In this document: piece by piece, positions 1 to 8,654 of the stretch
Numbering within the stretch: position 1 is the stretch's first letter
Layout: every line of letters starts with the position of its first letter
Source of the DNA: Nocardioides limicola
GTDB taxonomy: Bacteria; Actinomycetota; Actinomycetes; Propionibacteriales; Nocardioidaceae
Direction: 5' to 3'
Length of the DNA stretch: 64,000 nt
NCBI RefSeq assembly: GCF_016827675.1
Contig: NZ_JAERJA010000005.1
Location: forward strand, 62,001-126,000
Position numbers and translations under genes: made by a program
The notes under the pieces: generated by a model
The model's database searches: none
What the model was told of the DNA's origin: nothing
The model's input: only the letters and a program-made list of their open reading frames with translations

Positions 1-201
1 CTGACCCTGAGTGAGACCGCGTTGGCCGAGTACGCCGATGCCGCGGGAAGGATCGCGAGCACCGATCTGGCCGGGGTCGGCGGCACCGCCGCGGCAGCGA
101 CCGCCCACGCCGTGGTCGGCACCCTGCTCGTCGAACCGGTCCTGCTCGCCCTACGCCGCCTCGCCCAGGAGGACCTGGCCCGACGGCGCCTGGGCGACTG
201 A
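1..201 (+). CDS. C-terminal fragment of an unknown protein (cut by the window edge)
   Basis: Frame 1 is open from the first base and ends in TGA at 199-201, giving 66 residues rich in Ala and Leu and ending in ARRRLGD. The frame has the strong third-position GC typical of the neighbouring genes, so it is probably the end of a real gene whose start lies upstream. The visible part looks helical. I do not recognise the family and assign no function. Confidence 0.5.
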   Translation: MTLSETALAEYADAAGRIASTDLAGVGGTAAAATAHAVVGTLLVEPVLLALRRLAQEDLARRRLGD

Positions 202-305
202 CGCCGGTTCGAATCGAGTCGCTGAGCACTGGCTGGGTGGACTGGCTGGGTGTGGACCGGCTGGCTACTGTCGACTGCGTTGACAGCGAGCGCCGGAGGC
301 AGCAG

Positions 306-1301
306 ATGGCAGGTCGGTTCCTTGCCGCGACAGCACTGGTGCTGCTGCTCGCGGGCTGCTCCACGGAGCCGGTCGCACCTCCCGGCGCCCCGCCCGCGTC
401 ACCGTCGGCGACGCCCCCGGACTCCCCGCCGACCGAGCCCCCCGCCGAAGCACCGATGCCCCACACCCTGCCCGCCTTCTTCGACCACGAGTTCTCCGGC
501 GGGGACCTGCGGCTGGGCGCGGTCCGGGAGCGGACATCGCGCTACACGTCGTACGACGTGACCTATCGCAGTGAGGACCTGACCATCTCCGGGGTGCTCA
601 ACGTGCCGGCGGGGCCGGGGCCGTTCCCGGCGGTGGTGCTGGCGCACGGCTACATCGACCCGGCTGTCTATGTGCGCGGGCAGGGGATGACGCGGGAGCG
701 GACCGTGCTGGCGCAGCGCGGCTATGTGGCGCTGCATGTGGACTATCGCAACCACGCGGATTCCGACCGCGATCCCGGCCCGCTGGGGACCTTCCGGCTG
801 GGCTATGCGATCGACGTGATCAACGCGGTCCATGCGTTGCTCGACAGTGATCAGGTGGCTGTGGATCCGGAGCGGGTCGCGATGATCGGCCGGTCGATGG
901 GCGGGTCGGTGGTCCAGCAGGCGCTGGTGATGTCGCCGGGGCTGGTGCAGGCGGGCGTGGTCTTCGCGTCGGTGTCGTCGGATGCCTGGGAGTACGTCTC
1001 GCACTTCAGGGGCGAATCGTTCTGGGACGAGGCGATGGACCACCACGGACTGACGGACCCCGCAGCGTTCGCGGAGGCACTGTCGCCGATCAACTACTTC
1101 GACCGAATCAGCGAACCCGTACTGTCCCACCACGGCCGCTCCGACGACGTCTGCCCACCACGCTGGGCCACCGCCACCCAGCGGGCGATGCGGGCGGCCG
1201 GCGTCGACTCGCGGCTGCGCTGGTGGGACGACGGGCACGCCTTCGGGCCGGCGTTCCCCGAGTCCATGGAGGTGACGATGCGGTTCCTGGAGCGTCGGTG
1301 A
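306..1301 (+). CDS. Lipoprotein alpha/beta hydrolase (prolyl-oligopeptidase/dienelactone-hydrolase-like)
   Basis: The product is a 331-residue secreted hydrolase anchored as a lipoprotein. The signal peptide ends in a lipobox LLAG-C with Cys18, followed by a Pro/Ala/Ser-rich linker to about residue 50. The catalytic domain carries the nucleophile elbow GRSMGG (Ser197), an acidic pair SDD near 280 and the histidine in GHAFG (His311), which is a full triad. An in-frame GTG 23 codons upstream exists, but ATG 306 is preferred: it has GGAGG seven bases before it and places the signal peptide at the N-terminus. The S9/DLH-like fold is clear; the substrate, perhaps a peptide or ester outside the membrane, is not known. 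Confidence 0.85.
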   Translation: MAGRFLAATALVLLLAGCSTEPVAPPGAPPASPSATPPDSPPTEPPAEAPMPHTLPAFFDHEFSGGDLRLGAVRERTSRYTSYDVTYRSEDLTISGVLNVPAGPGPFPAVVLAHGYIDPAVYVRGQGMTRERTVLAQRGYVALHVDYRNHADSDRDPGPLGTFRLGYAIDVINAVHALLDSDQVAVDPERVAMIGRSMGGSVVQQALVMSPGLVQAGVVFASVSSDAWEYVSHFRGESFWDEAMDHHGLTDPAAFAEALSPINYFDRISEPVLSHHGRSDDVCPPRWATATQRAMRAAGVDSRLRWWDDGHAFGPAFPESMEVTMRFLERR

Positions 1302-1361
1302 GGAGCGGCTTAGCAGCGTGGAGTCAGTCGATATCGATGCCTGTCTCCGAGCCGGACCTGA

Positions 1362-1420
1362 ACTAGACGGTATGGAGTGAGCGCTCGGGGCTACTGAGTG
1401 GACACTCCATACCGTCTAGT
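1362..1420. repeat. Perfect 18-bp inverted repeat with a 23-nt loop
   Basis: ACTAGACGGTATGGAGTG at 1362-1379 is exactly complementary to 1403-1420, with a 23-base spacer. The arms are about half AT, unlike the GC-rich surroundings. It lies 60 bases after the hydrolase stop, and an in-frame TAG inside the right arm (1417-1419) blocks any upstream extension of the next gene. It could end transcription of the hydrolase, act as an operator, or be a mobile-element scar. There is no T tract, so it is not a standard terminator. Confidence 0.7.
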
Positions 1421-1458
1421 CCAGCGACGACAACCGCCGCTCCCTCGTCTCCTACCTC

Positions 1459-2757
1459 GTGCTCCCCCGGCCCGATGATCTTGTTAAGGGTGCGTTTCTG
1501 TTCGGCGGAGTGATTGCCGCCAACCTGGCCAGCGGCAATGCGCCGCCAACGGACGCCGCAGACCTTGGCCGCGATCTGCTCCAGGTCGCGGCTCTGTGGG
1601 TCGCGGTCGAGGTACTCATCTACCAAGCCCGCTACCAGTGGAATGACATAGTCGGCCGCAGCGAGGACTGGGTGGCGCCGACGGCGAGCACCCGCGGTCG
1701 GCTGCCAGAGTCCCCCGGCGCCCATCACGCCTCCTGGTTGGTCATCCTGCTTCGCCTATACCTCGTCATCGTCATCGTCACCATCGACTGGAGCCCCGGT
1801 AGCTTGCAGCTCGCAGTCGACCGCGCGCTCTTGATCGCCGTGGCCGCGACCGCCGCTACGGCGATCATCTACGAGTCCCTCCGTGCGTGGCTGCGACACA
1901 GGGAGGACTGTTCGAAGCTCGGCATGTACGCCCTGCTCGCAGCCGTAGGTCTCGGCTACCCAGTGCGGTTCACCATCGGCTGGTTCGCTGTCCAGCCCGA
2001 CGGGGTCACCGACGGCTTCGGGTGGCTCGTTGCCGGCTTCTGGCTGGTTGGCATTCAATTCGTCGCGCTGACCTGGGGGCTCGAGGCGGCCGATCACCAC
2101 TACTACGACGCCGACGGCGTCGCTACGCCCATTGCGACTAGCTTGGCCTCGTTGCGTCGCAAGCCGCACCTCCTCCCGGTCCTGGTCTCGGCTGGCCTGC
2201 CTCCGGGCTCCCCCATCCGTGGCTTTTCCAAGCCGGGTGACGGCGGTGAGGTTCCGATTCTGCGTTACACCCAGCGACGCTGGAAGCCACCGCCGTGGCG
2301 GCTCGCCGCCGCGGCCTTCCTAGCCACCACCGGATGGCATGCCCCGGTCGCGGTCGGTCTCCCCGCCACCTACACTTGGGCGTGGGCGGTCATTCCCTGC
2401 CTGATCGCATTGCTCCCCGTCACTGGCCGCGGAGCGCTCGGTGCCACGACCCTGGCGTGCGTGACCATGCTGTCCGTCCAGGTGGCTGGCCTTGTCGATG
2501 CCCGCGCCGACCTCGACAACATCCCTCTGTCGGAGATCAGGATCGCCTTGCTCTTTCTGATCGTGATGCTGCCCGCGGCCATTCAGGCCTTCGACAAGCT
2601 CACATACCGGAAGAGCCGCGGAATGGCGAAGCGCATTCTGCTCGGCTCCGCGTCACTGATCCTGCGGCTCTACGGCCTCCTCAGTGGAGACGGGTGGCGA
2701 CCGGCCCGAAGTGACGAGAGCCGTGACCCTCAACAGCGACACCACCTAGTGCAATGA
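1459..2757 (+). CDS. Polytopic membrane protein, possibly UbiA-related, start uncertain
   Basis: The 432-residue product has many hydrophobic segments (roughly 10-25, 40-55, 90-105, 115-135, 150-170, 190-205, 280-295, 305-325, 350-370). Near residue 62 it has YQWNDIVGRSED, which resembles the first Asp-rich motif of UbiA-type prenyltransferases (NDxxDxxxD) with one acidic position missing. A second cluster, EAADHHYYDADG, lies near 213. The GTG at 1459 is the only usable start after the in-frame TAG at 1417-1419 and has no Shine-Dalgarno sequence. The 13 codons before it also read like protein, so the 5' end may have been cut off by the inverted repeat. Family assignment is tentative and catalytic activity is doubtful. 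Confidence 0.55.
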   Translation: MLPRPDDLVKGAFLFGGVIAANLASGNAPPTDAADLGRDLLQVAALWVAVEVLIYQARYQWNDIVGRSEDWVAPTASTRGRLPESPGAHHASWLVILLRLYLVIVIVTIDWSPGSLQLAVDRALLIAVAATAATAIIYESLRAWLRHREDCSKLGMYALLAAVGLGYPVRFTIGWFAVQPDGVTDGFGWLVAGFWLVGIQFVALTWGLEAADHHYYDADGVATPIATSLASLRRKPHLLPVLVSAGLPPGSPIRGFSKPGDGGEVPILRYTQRRWKPPPWRLAAAAFLATTGWHAPVAVGLPATYTWAWAVIPCLIALLPVTGRGALGATTLACVTMLSVQVAGLVDARADLDNIPLSEIRIALLFLIVMLPAAIQAFDKLTYRKSRGMAKRILLGSASLILRLYGLLSGDGWRPARSDESRDPQQRHHLVQ

Positions 2758-2946
2758 CGACAGCTGAGTCCTTGATCCGATGGCTGTTCGATCGTCACGT
2801 GCATGGGCTGTCGAGGTGCACTGCATGCGCTCCGGACAGTTGCGCGCCGTCCACCTGGGGCTCACCGAGGAGACCTGGTTAGGTCACGCCGATAGGGGAC
2901 GAAGGTGATCCGCGAGGGAGTATGCGGGGCGGACTCGCGGGGGATT
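2758..2946. other. Non-coding stretch before the insertion sequence
   Basis: Together with the IS left end this gives about 310 bases without an intact gene. I see no start with a ribosome-binding site, no strong hairpin and no recognisable gene remnant. Confidence 0.4.
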
Positions 2947-4395
2947 GGCTCTTCCCAGATGAGGGTGTAGCCGGGTTGTGATGACGTGGCGGCGCGTCGG
3001 TGCCGGGATAGAGGTCGAGGTCTCCCGAAGATGAAGGTTCCTACGCCTGACATCTGGAAGACCTCGACGTGCCTGACGCTACCCCTCCGGCCGGCTTCGC
3101 CTGCGCTGATCTGACCGCCTTCGCTCGACTTGATGGCCTCGGCTTGGCCGTGGTCGGGCAGCGACTCGAGCCCGACCGTGCGGTGCTGGCGTGCTTGGTC
3201 GTCGAACCCGACCAGTGGTGCCACCGCTGCGGCTGCGAGGGCACGGCACGAGACACGGTGGTGCGGCGGTTGGCGCACGAGCCGCTGGGCTGGCGCCCGA
3301 CCACACTCGAGGTCACGGTGCGCCGCTACCGCTGTGCCGAGTGTGATCACGTGTGGCGCCAAGACACCACGCTCGCCGCGGAGCCACGCGCCAAGGTCTC
3401 GCGCGGCGGGCTGCGCTGGGCCCTGGAAGGGATCGTGGTCCAGCACCTGACCGGCGCCCGCGTGGCCGAAGGGCTCGGGGTCGCGTGGGACACCGCGAAC
3501 AACGCCGTTCTGGCCGAAGGGAAGCGGGTCCTGCTCGATGACGAGCACCGCTTCGACGGCGTCCGGGTCCTCGGGCTCGATGAGCACGTGTGGCGCCATA
3601 CAAGGCGCGGCGACAAGTCCGTCACCGTGATCATCGACCTCACCCCGGTGCGTGACGGCACCGGCCCCGCCCGGCTGCTCGACATGGTCGAGGGCCGCTC
3701 GAAGCAGACGTTCAAGACCTGGCTCGCCGAGCGACCCCAGGCCTGGGCGACGGGATCGAGGTGGTCGCGATGGACGGCTTCACCGGCTTCAAGAGCGCCG
3801 CCGCCGAGGAGGTCCCCGACGCGGTCGCGGTCATGGATCCCTTCCACGTCGTGAGGTTGGCCGGCGACGCCCTGGACAAGTGCCGTCGTCGGGTCCAGCT
3901 CCAGGTCCATGGCCACCGCGGATTCAAGGACGACCCGCTCTACAAGGCGCGCCGCACCCTGCACACCGGCGCCGGACTGCTCACCGACCGCCAGAAGGGC
4001 CGGCTCACCGTGCTGTTCGCAAACGATGCACACGCAGAGGTCGAGGTAACCTGGTGGATCTACCAGCGCATGGTTGCCGCCTACCGCGAGCCCGACCGCA
4101 CCCAGGGCCGCAAGTCCATGGTCAAGCTGATCGAGTCGATCAGCAGCGGCGTCCCGAAGGCCCTCACCGAGATCATCACGCTCGGCCAGACCCACAAGAA
4201 GCGCGCCGCCGACGCACTCGCCTACTTCGACCGACCGGGCACCAGCAACGGACCGACCGAAGCACTCAACGGCCGGCTCGAACACCTCCGCGACAGCGCG
4301 CTCGGGTTCCGCAACCTCACCAACTACATCGCCAGTCGCTGCTCGAGACCGGCGGCTTCAGACCGCAACCGCTACACCCTCGATTGGGATGAGCC
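2947..4395 (+). mobile_element. ISL3-family insertion sequence, 1449 bp, inactivated
   Basis: The element is bounded by imperfect 25-bp terminal inverted repeats. The left end (2947-2971) begins GGCTCTTCCCAGATGAGGG; the complement of the right end (4371-4395) begins GGCTCATCCCAATCGAGGG. They agree at 21 of 25 positions, including the inner GAGGGTGTAGC. The single transposase gene ends inside the right repeat, as is usual in this family. The flanks, GGGGGATT on the left and GGATGAAG on the right, do not form a clear 8-bp target duplication, so the insertion is old or the locus was rearranged. The transposase is broken, so the element can move only if a partner supplies the enzyme. Confidence 0.85.
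3069..4392 (+). pseudogene. ISL3-family transposase with two single-base frameshifts
   Basis: The reading frame starts at GTG 3069 with an N-terminal zinc-binding region (CHRCGC near residue 54, YRCAEC near 90) and a helix-turn-helix part. The DDE-type nuclease signals follow: GLDEHVW, VVAMDGF and SNGPTEALNGR. Near 3747 the homologous protein continues one frame back, after what reads as QAW, and near 4333 it shifts back once more, where NLTNYIA is followed by SLLETGGFRP in another frame. Each shift equals one lost base. Repairing both gives about 441 residues, the usual length, with a stop at 4390-4392 inside the right inverted repeat. Two shifts at unrelated places point to decay, not programmed frameshifting. 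Confidence 0.85.
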
Positions 4396-4455
4396 GGATG
4401 AAGGCGTCCACGGTACGTGGAAACATGCGATGCTGCCTCCGGAGATCCGTGGTTG

Positions 4456-6312
4456 CTAACGGAACGAATGACGCGGAGGCTCAAAGCCGTCCGGCCAGCG
4501 CGTTGAATCATCGCACATTATACGTTCAAGATTATCTTCCTTGAGCCCTTTCACGCCACTGAGATCGCATTCACGAAGGTCGCACCGATACAGAGAAACG
4601 TCCCGAAACCTCACATCCTGGAGAACGGCCCCCCTCATATCTGCGCCGTCGATGCGCATATTCTTCCATTCGCCGCCACTGACAGATACACCTCGCAGAT
4701 CAGCCCGGTCAAGTTGGACGCTGTCGAAGTACGAGTCATTGAAAGACGCATCCTTGAGTCCGGCTTCCGAGAAGTCCAATCTCTGGAACTGGGTTGATCC
4801 AAATTTCGCGCTGGACGCTTGAATGGGAGCGGAATCTGTCGACAAATCAACGAAAGTGGATTCGACAACATCGCATCCTTCGAGGTCGAGGCCATCAAAA
4901 GAGCACCGCTCGGCTGTGACTGATTTGAGATGCCCAAAAGAGAGCTTGGCGCGAGTAAGGTCCACGTCACGCAGTTTCACATTCTCCAGCACCGAATGGC
5001 GGAGATCAGCAGAGTCCAGTATCGCACCTCTTGGGAGCGACCCCATCCGGAAGGACGAGTAACTCAAGTTGATCCCGCGCAGGTCAGGGTAGTTGGCACC
5101 GCGCGGCAGATCACTTAGGACTTTCAGAGTAGGTAAAGTATGCCGCGGAAGAGGGGTGTCTTCAGGGCTTTCAGATCGCTTCCAGGTCGACTCCCTCGCA
5201 TAGGCCGCCAGGACTTCGCAGATTGTGTCACGGTCCCGAGGTGAGTCGCGCGCAACCCTTGCCAGGGCGTATACGCCTCCGAGGTTCATACTCAAATGAT
5301 CGCTACTCAACTGTCGGACAGCTTCGCTATATCGACCGGTCGAGTTGGCATCTCGATCAAGCTGATGTCTTAGATGCGTATAGACCAAAGTCAGTGCCGC
5401 ACCGAGGCCGGCCAAGACTGCCAGGATAGTTCTTCTCTCATTCGTATAGGCTTGGGAGACCTGCTCTGGCGTTAGACCCTCGATATCGACGAGAAGTGTC
5501 GGCAGGTAGTACAAGAATGTAGCGCCAAACAACGCGGCAGTCCCACCGACGAGTAGCAGATCCACAAATCGGAGCCCCGTCCGTCGAATCAATCTGACTA
5601 AGCGGTTCGCCCAGTTGCTCTCTTGTTGCTTCGATGCGTCCTCGGCTTCGTGTTCCCGGAAGCGAATACCGATCCACTCGAGATCATCGTCATCTTCTTC
5701 AGTAGTTCGATAGGGATCAAGAAGCCATCGGAGCCGTAGGAGCAAGGCCAGAGTCGACACGACGAGAGCAACGGGCTGCCAATGATCTCGGAGGCTCACG
5801 AGCCGAATATCGATTCCCGCCCAGTCGACCAATCGCGTGCCGCCCACGTACAAAACAAGGCCTATAACCAGCAGGGTAAGTGCGGGAAGTACGAGCCAAA
5901 GCATTTCCTCTATACTGAGATCATCCCTGAACCAAAAAGTTACCGCGGTCACGAAGGCCCCAGCGACCACGGCCCCCACGAACAGCCAGGCGTTGATGCC
6001 CCGTGACCGGAGAAGCTCGAAGAGCGACCAGACTTCTAGAGTATGCAGGGCTAGGAATGTGCCGATTGCAATGACAAGCGCCGCCGAGAGCACAGCCGGC
6101 CCTGGGTACATCCCATCCGACATGTACCAGGGGGCAACAAGCGCCATGAGCGTCCCAAGAACCACCAGGATCAGTAGCAGGTGGGTTGAGACGATCCCTA
6201 CGAGAGCACCAAACCAGAAGCTGCCGGAGAGGACTAACACCACCGTTAGTCCGCCGACAAGGACGCTGTGACGGAACCTCAAGACCGAACCCCTTTCCCT
6301 CTCATCCACCAT
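4456..6312 (-). CDS. Multi-pass membrane protein with C-terminal pentapeptide repeats
   Basis: The protein has 618 residues from the ATG at 6312; a longer frame reaching 6423 lacks any support. About five hydrophobic segments lie in the first 190 residues. A charged stretch and two more membrane spans (about 245-300) follow, then the conserved block RYSEAVRQLSSDHLSMNLGG with YALARVARDS that typifies a widespread family of bacterial pentapeptide-repeat membrane proteins. From about residue 400 A(D/N)LxG-like five-residue units form a right-handed beta-helix, for example LRGINLSYSS and ADLRGVSVSG. The biochemical role of this family is not established. GC content is visibly lower than in neighbouring genes, which suggests transfer; it sits between the decayed IS and tRNA-Ser. 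Confidence 0.75.
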   Translation of the reverse strand: MVDERERGSVLRFRHSVLVGGLTVVLVLSGSFWFGALVGIVSTHLLLILVVLGTLMALVAPWYMSDGMYPGPAVLSAALVIAIGTFLALHTLEVWSLFELLRSRGINAWLFVGAVVAGAFVTAVTFWFRDDLSIEEMLWLVLPALTLLVIGLVLYVGGTRLVDWAGIDIRLVSLRDHWQPVALVVSTLALLLRLRWLLDPYRTTEEDDDDLEWIGIRFREHEAEDASKQQESNWANRLVRLIRRTGLRFVDLLLVGGTAALFGATFLYYLPTLLVDIEGLTPEQVSQAYTNERRTILAVLAGLGAALTLVYTHLRHQLDRDANSTGRYSEAVRQLSSDHLSMNLGGVYALARVARDSPRDRDTICEVLAAYARESTWKRSESPEDTPLPRHTLPTLKVLSDLPRGANYPDLRGINLSYSSFRMGSLPRGAILDSADLRHSVLENVKLRDVDLTRAKLSFGHLKSVTAERCSFDGLDLEGCDVVESTFVDLSTDSAPIQASSAKFGSTQFQRLDFSEAGLKDASFNDSYFDSVQLDRADLRGVSVSGGEWKNMRIDGADMRGAVLQDVRFRDVSLYRCDLRECDLSGVKGLKEDNLERIMCDDSTRWPDGFEPPRHSFR

Positions 6313-6478
6313 GGAATCCGACGCGCAAGCGTCCCGCCCAAATCTCTCACGGCGAGGGGCCTCCGCGGTCGTGACACGACTCAGCCGCCGGAGCGGCGGC
6401 AGCCGATTTGCCTGGGAGGACACTCCGCGCTCCCCGTCTGCGGGTGCTGTCCGACACGGACTCCGCGCTGCCTTGGAT

Positions 6479-6766
6479 CCGGCGCGCCGACATCCGATCG
6501 TCTACGCCCGACTGGAGCAGGTCATCTCACTGCTGACCCGCGCCGAGAAGCTCTACGCCACCGTGGGCGACGAGGCCCGCACCATCCTCAACAAGGCCGT
6601 CTTCGGCCCCTTCGAGGTCGACAGCCTGTCCGACGACGGCGCCACCATCCCCGCCGTCGTCCGCGCCCCCCTGGCGCCGGTCGTCGGCGCCGTCCTGGCC
6701 ACCGCCGGGGCGGTACACGCAAGAACCCCCGGCGAGCTTTCGCTCACCGAGGGTTCCAGCATGTGT
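6479..6766 (+). pseudogene. Probable C-terminal remnant of a large serine integrase
   Basis: The frame beginning near 6479 reads ARLEQVISLLTRAEKLYATV, then DEARTILNKAVFGPFEVD, a short acidic turn and VVRAPLAPVVGAVLA. This order (coiled helix, LLNQAxF-like segment, beta strand, 'LAxP' stretch) is typical of the end of large serine recombinases. No N-terminal catalytic domain, zinc ribbon or credible start is present, and the frame runs on into the tRNA, so it is a fragment. Its position against the tRNA 3' end suits an old integration event. Similarity was judged by eye only. Confidence 0.4.
6723..6754 (-). terminator. Hairpin downstream of tRNA-Ser
   Basis: Arms at 6723-6735 and 6742-6754 pair at 11 of 13 positions around a 6-base loop. 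Read on the minus strand the hairpin starts 16 bases after the tRNA CCA end and is followed by TTCTTG, consistent with an intrinsic terminator of the tRNA transcript. Confidence 0.6.
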
Positions 6767-6769
6767 CAC

Positions 6770-6860
6770 TTGGCGGTGGCGGAGGGATTTGAACCCTCGG
6801 TGGGCTTGCACCCACAAACGCTTTCGAGGCGTTCTCCTTAGGCCGCTCGGACACGCCACC
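6770..6860 (-). tRNA. tRNA-Ser (anticodon CGA), CCA encoded
   Basis: The minus strand folds into a complete class II tRNA. The acceptor stem GGTGGCG pairs with CGCCACC. The anticodon stem AACGC/GCGTT encloses the loop CTCGAAA with anticodon CGA at 6823-6825. There is a long variable arm GTGGGT-GCAA-GCCCAC, and the T arm GAGGG-TTCAAAT-CCCTC. A discriminator G and the CCA end (6770-6772) follow. The long variable arm fits serine. It reads UCG codons. Confidence 0.97.
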
Positions 6861-6928
6861 GCGGGAAAGGCTACAAGAGGAGCCCCCCTCAGGGGGAATC
6901 GGGCGAGTACGCCGGGCGGGGAAGCGGT

Positions 6929-7393
6929 TCACCCTCCGCGGTGCCGGGCGAAGAACTCCTCCAGCAGCGCGGTCGACTCCGCCGCCAGCACACCAGAGAT
7001 GACTTCGGGCCGGTGGTTGAGGCGTCGGTCCCGGACCACGTCCCAGAGCGATCCGACGGCGCCGGCCTTATCGTCGTACGCACCGAAGACCACCCGGGCC
7101 ACCCGGGCCAGCACCGCAGCCCCCGCACACATCGTGCACGGCTCCAGGGTGACCACCAGTGTGCAGCCCTCGAGCCGCCACTCGCCGCGGACCGAAGCAG
7201 CCTCGCGCAGCGCCACCACTTCGGCATGGCCGGTCGGGTCGGCCTGCTCCTCACGGACGTTCCGGCCGCGCCCGATCACCGCCCCGTCGGCGTCGAGGAC
7301 CACGGCCCCGACCGGCACGTCATCGGTGTCGGCGGCGATCCGCGCCTCGGCCAGAGCGACGTGCATCGCGTCGACCCATGCGTCACCCACCAT
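6929..7393 (-). CDS. tadA: tRNA adenosine(34) deaminase
   Basis: The 154-residue protein converts adenosine 34 of tRNA-Arg(ACG) to inosine. The zinc site of the cytidine-deaminase fold is complete: His56 and the proton-shuttle Glu58 in GHAEV, and Cys86 and Cys89 in EPCTMCAG. The length is normal. It is translated after its neighbour at 7393-7878, with a one-base TGATG overlap, so the two are probably translationally coupled. Confidence 0.95.
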   Translation of the reverse strand: MVGDAWVDAMHVALAEARIAADTDDVPVGAVVLDADGAVIGRGRNVREEQADPTGHAEVVALREAASVRGEWRLEGCTLVVTLEPCTMCAGAAVLARVARVVFGAYDDKAGAVGSLWDVVRDRRLNHRPEVISGVLAAESTALLEEFFARHRGG

Positions 7394-7878
7394 CAGGCCG
7401 AGGTGAGCCCGACCGCGTCATCGAAGAGGTCGCCGAACCCGACCCGCCGGGCGATCTCGGAGAGCGCCTCGTCGGGGTAGAGGTCGTAGTCGTCCAGCAG
7501 CACGCCCATGTCGATCGCGGTCACCCCGGCGTCGGCGAGGATGCCGAGGTCGCCGGCGGGGGCCTGCTCGTCCTCGTCCTCGGGCATCGGCAGGTCGAGC
7601 AACTGGACCGCTTCGCGGGCCAACTCCCACTCCTCGGCGGCGGTGACGTCGGACAACAACACGTGGACCTGACTGCCGGTCACCCGCACCAACAGGAAGA
7701 AGTCCTCGTCGATGCCGATCAGGCCGAGCGCACCACCGTCACCGGGGAACCGACGCAGCCCGGTGACCACGGCCCCGAGTTCCTCACAGAAGTGCTCGGC
7801 GATCTCGGCGACCTGCCACTGGCCTTCCTCACGGTAGGCAGCCAAGGCGAAGTCAATGCTGTCGGTCTGACCGGCCAC
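7393..7878 (-). CDS. tRNA adenosine deaminase-associated protein
   Basis: This 161-residue acidic protein belongs to the actinobacterial family always found next to tadA. Its body contains a strand-rich N-terminal half (FALAAYREEGQW, GVLLDDYDLYPDEALSEIA near the end) and a very acidic middle, PEDEDEQAP. Start GTG 7878 (VAGQTDSIDFAL) is preferred to the longer frame reaching 7998, whose extra residues are Arg-rich and unlike coding sequence. Its stop overlaps the tadA start. Its molecular role is not known; a chaperone or regulator of TadA is a guess from the constant gene pairing. Confidence 0.85.
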   Translation of the reverse strand: MAGQTDSIDFALAAYREEGQWQVAEIAEHFCEELGAVVTGLRRFPGDGGALGLIGIDEDFFLLVRVTGSQVHVLLSDVTAAEEWELAREAVQLLDLPMPEDEDEQAPAGDLGILADAGVTAIDMGVLLDDYDLYPDEALSEIARRVGFGDLFDDAVGLTSA

Positions 7879-8015
7879 TGCACCCACCCCTCGACTCCTA
7901 GGCAACGCCCAACGCCTTCGTGCACCACTGTGACAGAGATGCAGCACCCCAACAAGCCTGTTAAGACAAGGACGCGCGCCGCTGCGAACCGTCCGCACGG
8001 GCTATCGTGCACCGC

Positions 8016-8654
8016 ATGCGCACCCACGTCGTCGACCACCCGCTGGTCTCGCACAAGCTCACCACCCTGCGCTCGGTGGAGACCGACTCGCCGACCTTCC
8101 GGATGCTCACCCAGGAACTCGTGATGCTGCTGGCCTACGAGGCCACCCGCGAGGTCCGAGTGGCCCCGGTGCAGATCCAGACCCCGGTCTCCCCGGCCAC
8201 GGGGGTCAAACTCGCCGCACCCAAGCCGCTGGTGGTGCCGATCCTGCGCGCCGGACTGGGGATGCTCGACGGGATGATGCGGTTGCTGCCCACCGCCGAG
8301 GTCGGCTTCCTGGGCATGATCCGCAACGAGGAGACCCTCGAGGCGTCCACGTACGCCGAGCGACTGCCCGACGATCTCGCCGGTCGCCAGTGCTACGTGC
8401 TCGACCCGATGCTGGCCACCGGCGGCACGCTGGCGGCGGCGATCCGGTTCCTGGTCGAGCGCGGAGCCAACGACATCACCGCGATCTGCCTGCTCGCCGC
8501 CCCCGAAGGCTGCGCCCGGCTGGAAGCGGGCCTGGCCGGGCTCGACGTACCGGTCACCGTGGTCACCGCGGCTGTGGACGAGAAGCTCAACGACCGCGGC
8601 TACATCGTCCCGGGCCTCGGTGACGCCGGCGACCGCCTCTACGGCGTCGTCTGA
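8016..8654 (+). CDS. upp: Uracil phosphoribosyltransferase
   Basis: The 212-residue enzyme makes UMP from uracil and PRPP for pyrimidine salvage. The family signatures are present: [14 protein letters not shown], the PRPP-binding loop [13 protein letters not shown] and the C-terminal uracil-binding region [18 protein letters not shown] 8016 gives the usual N-terminus [11 protein letters not shown]; the upstream GTG at 8007 adds only three residues. It is transcribed away from the tadA pair across about 140 bases and ends at the edge of the large palindrome at 8655-8717. Confidence 0.95.
   Translation: MRTHVVDHPLVSHKLTTLRSVETDSPTFRMLTQELVMLLAYEATREVRVAPVQIQTPVSPATGVKLAAPKPLVVPILRAGLGMLDGMMRLLPTAEVGFLGMIRNEETLEASTYAERLPDDLAGRQCYVLDPMLATGGTLAAAIRFLVERGANDITAICLLAAPEGCARLEAGLAGLDVPVTVVTAAVDEKLNDRGYIVPGLGDAGDRLYGVV

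Noticed and set aside
2939-4403. 8-bp target duplication around the ISL3 element
   Set aside because: GGGGGATT and GGATGAAG share only GGAT at shifted positions, which is not a convincing duplication.
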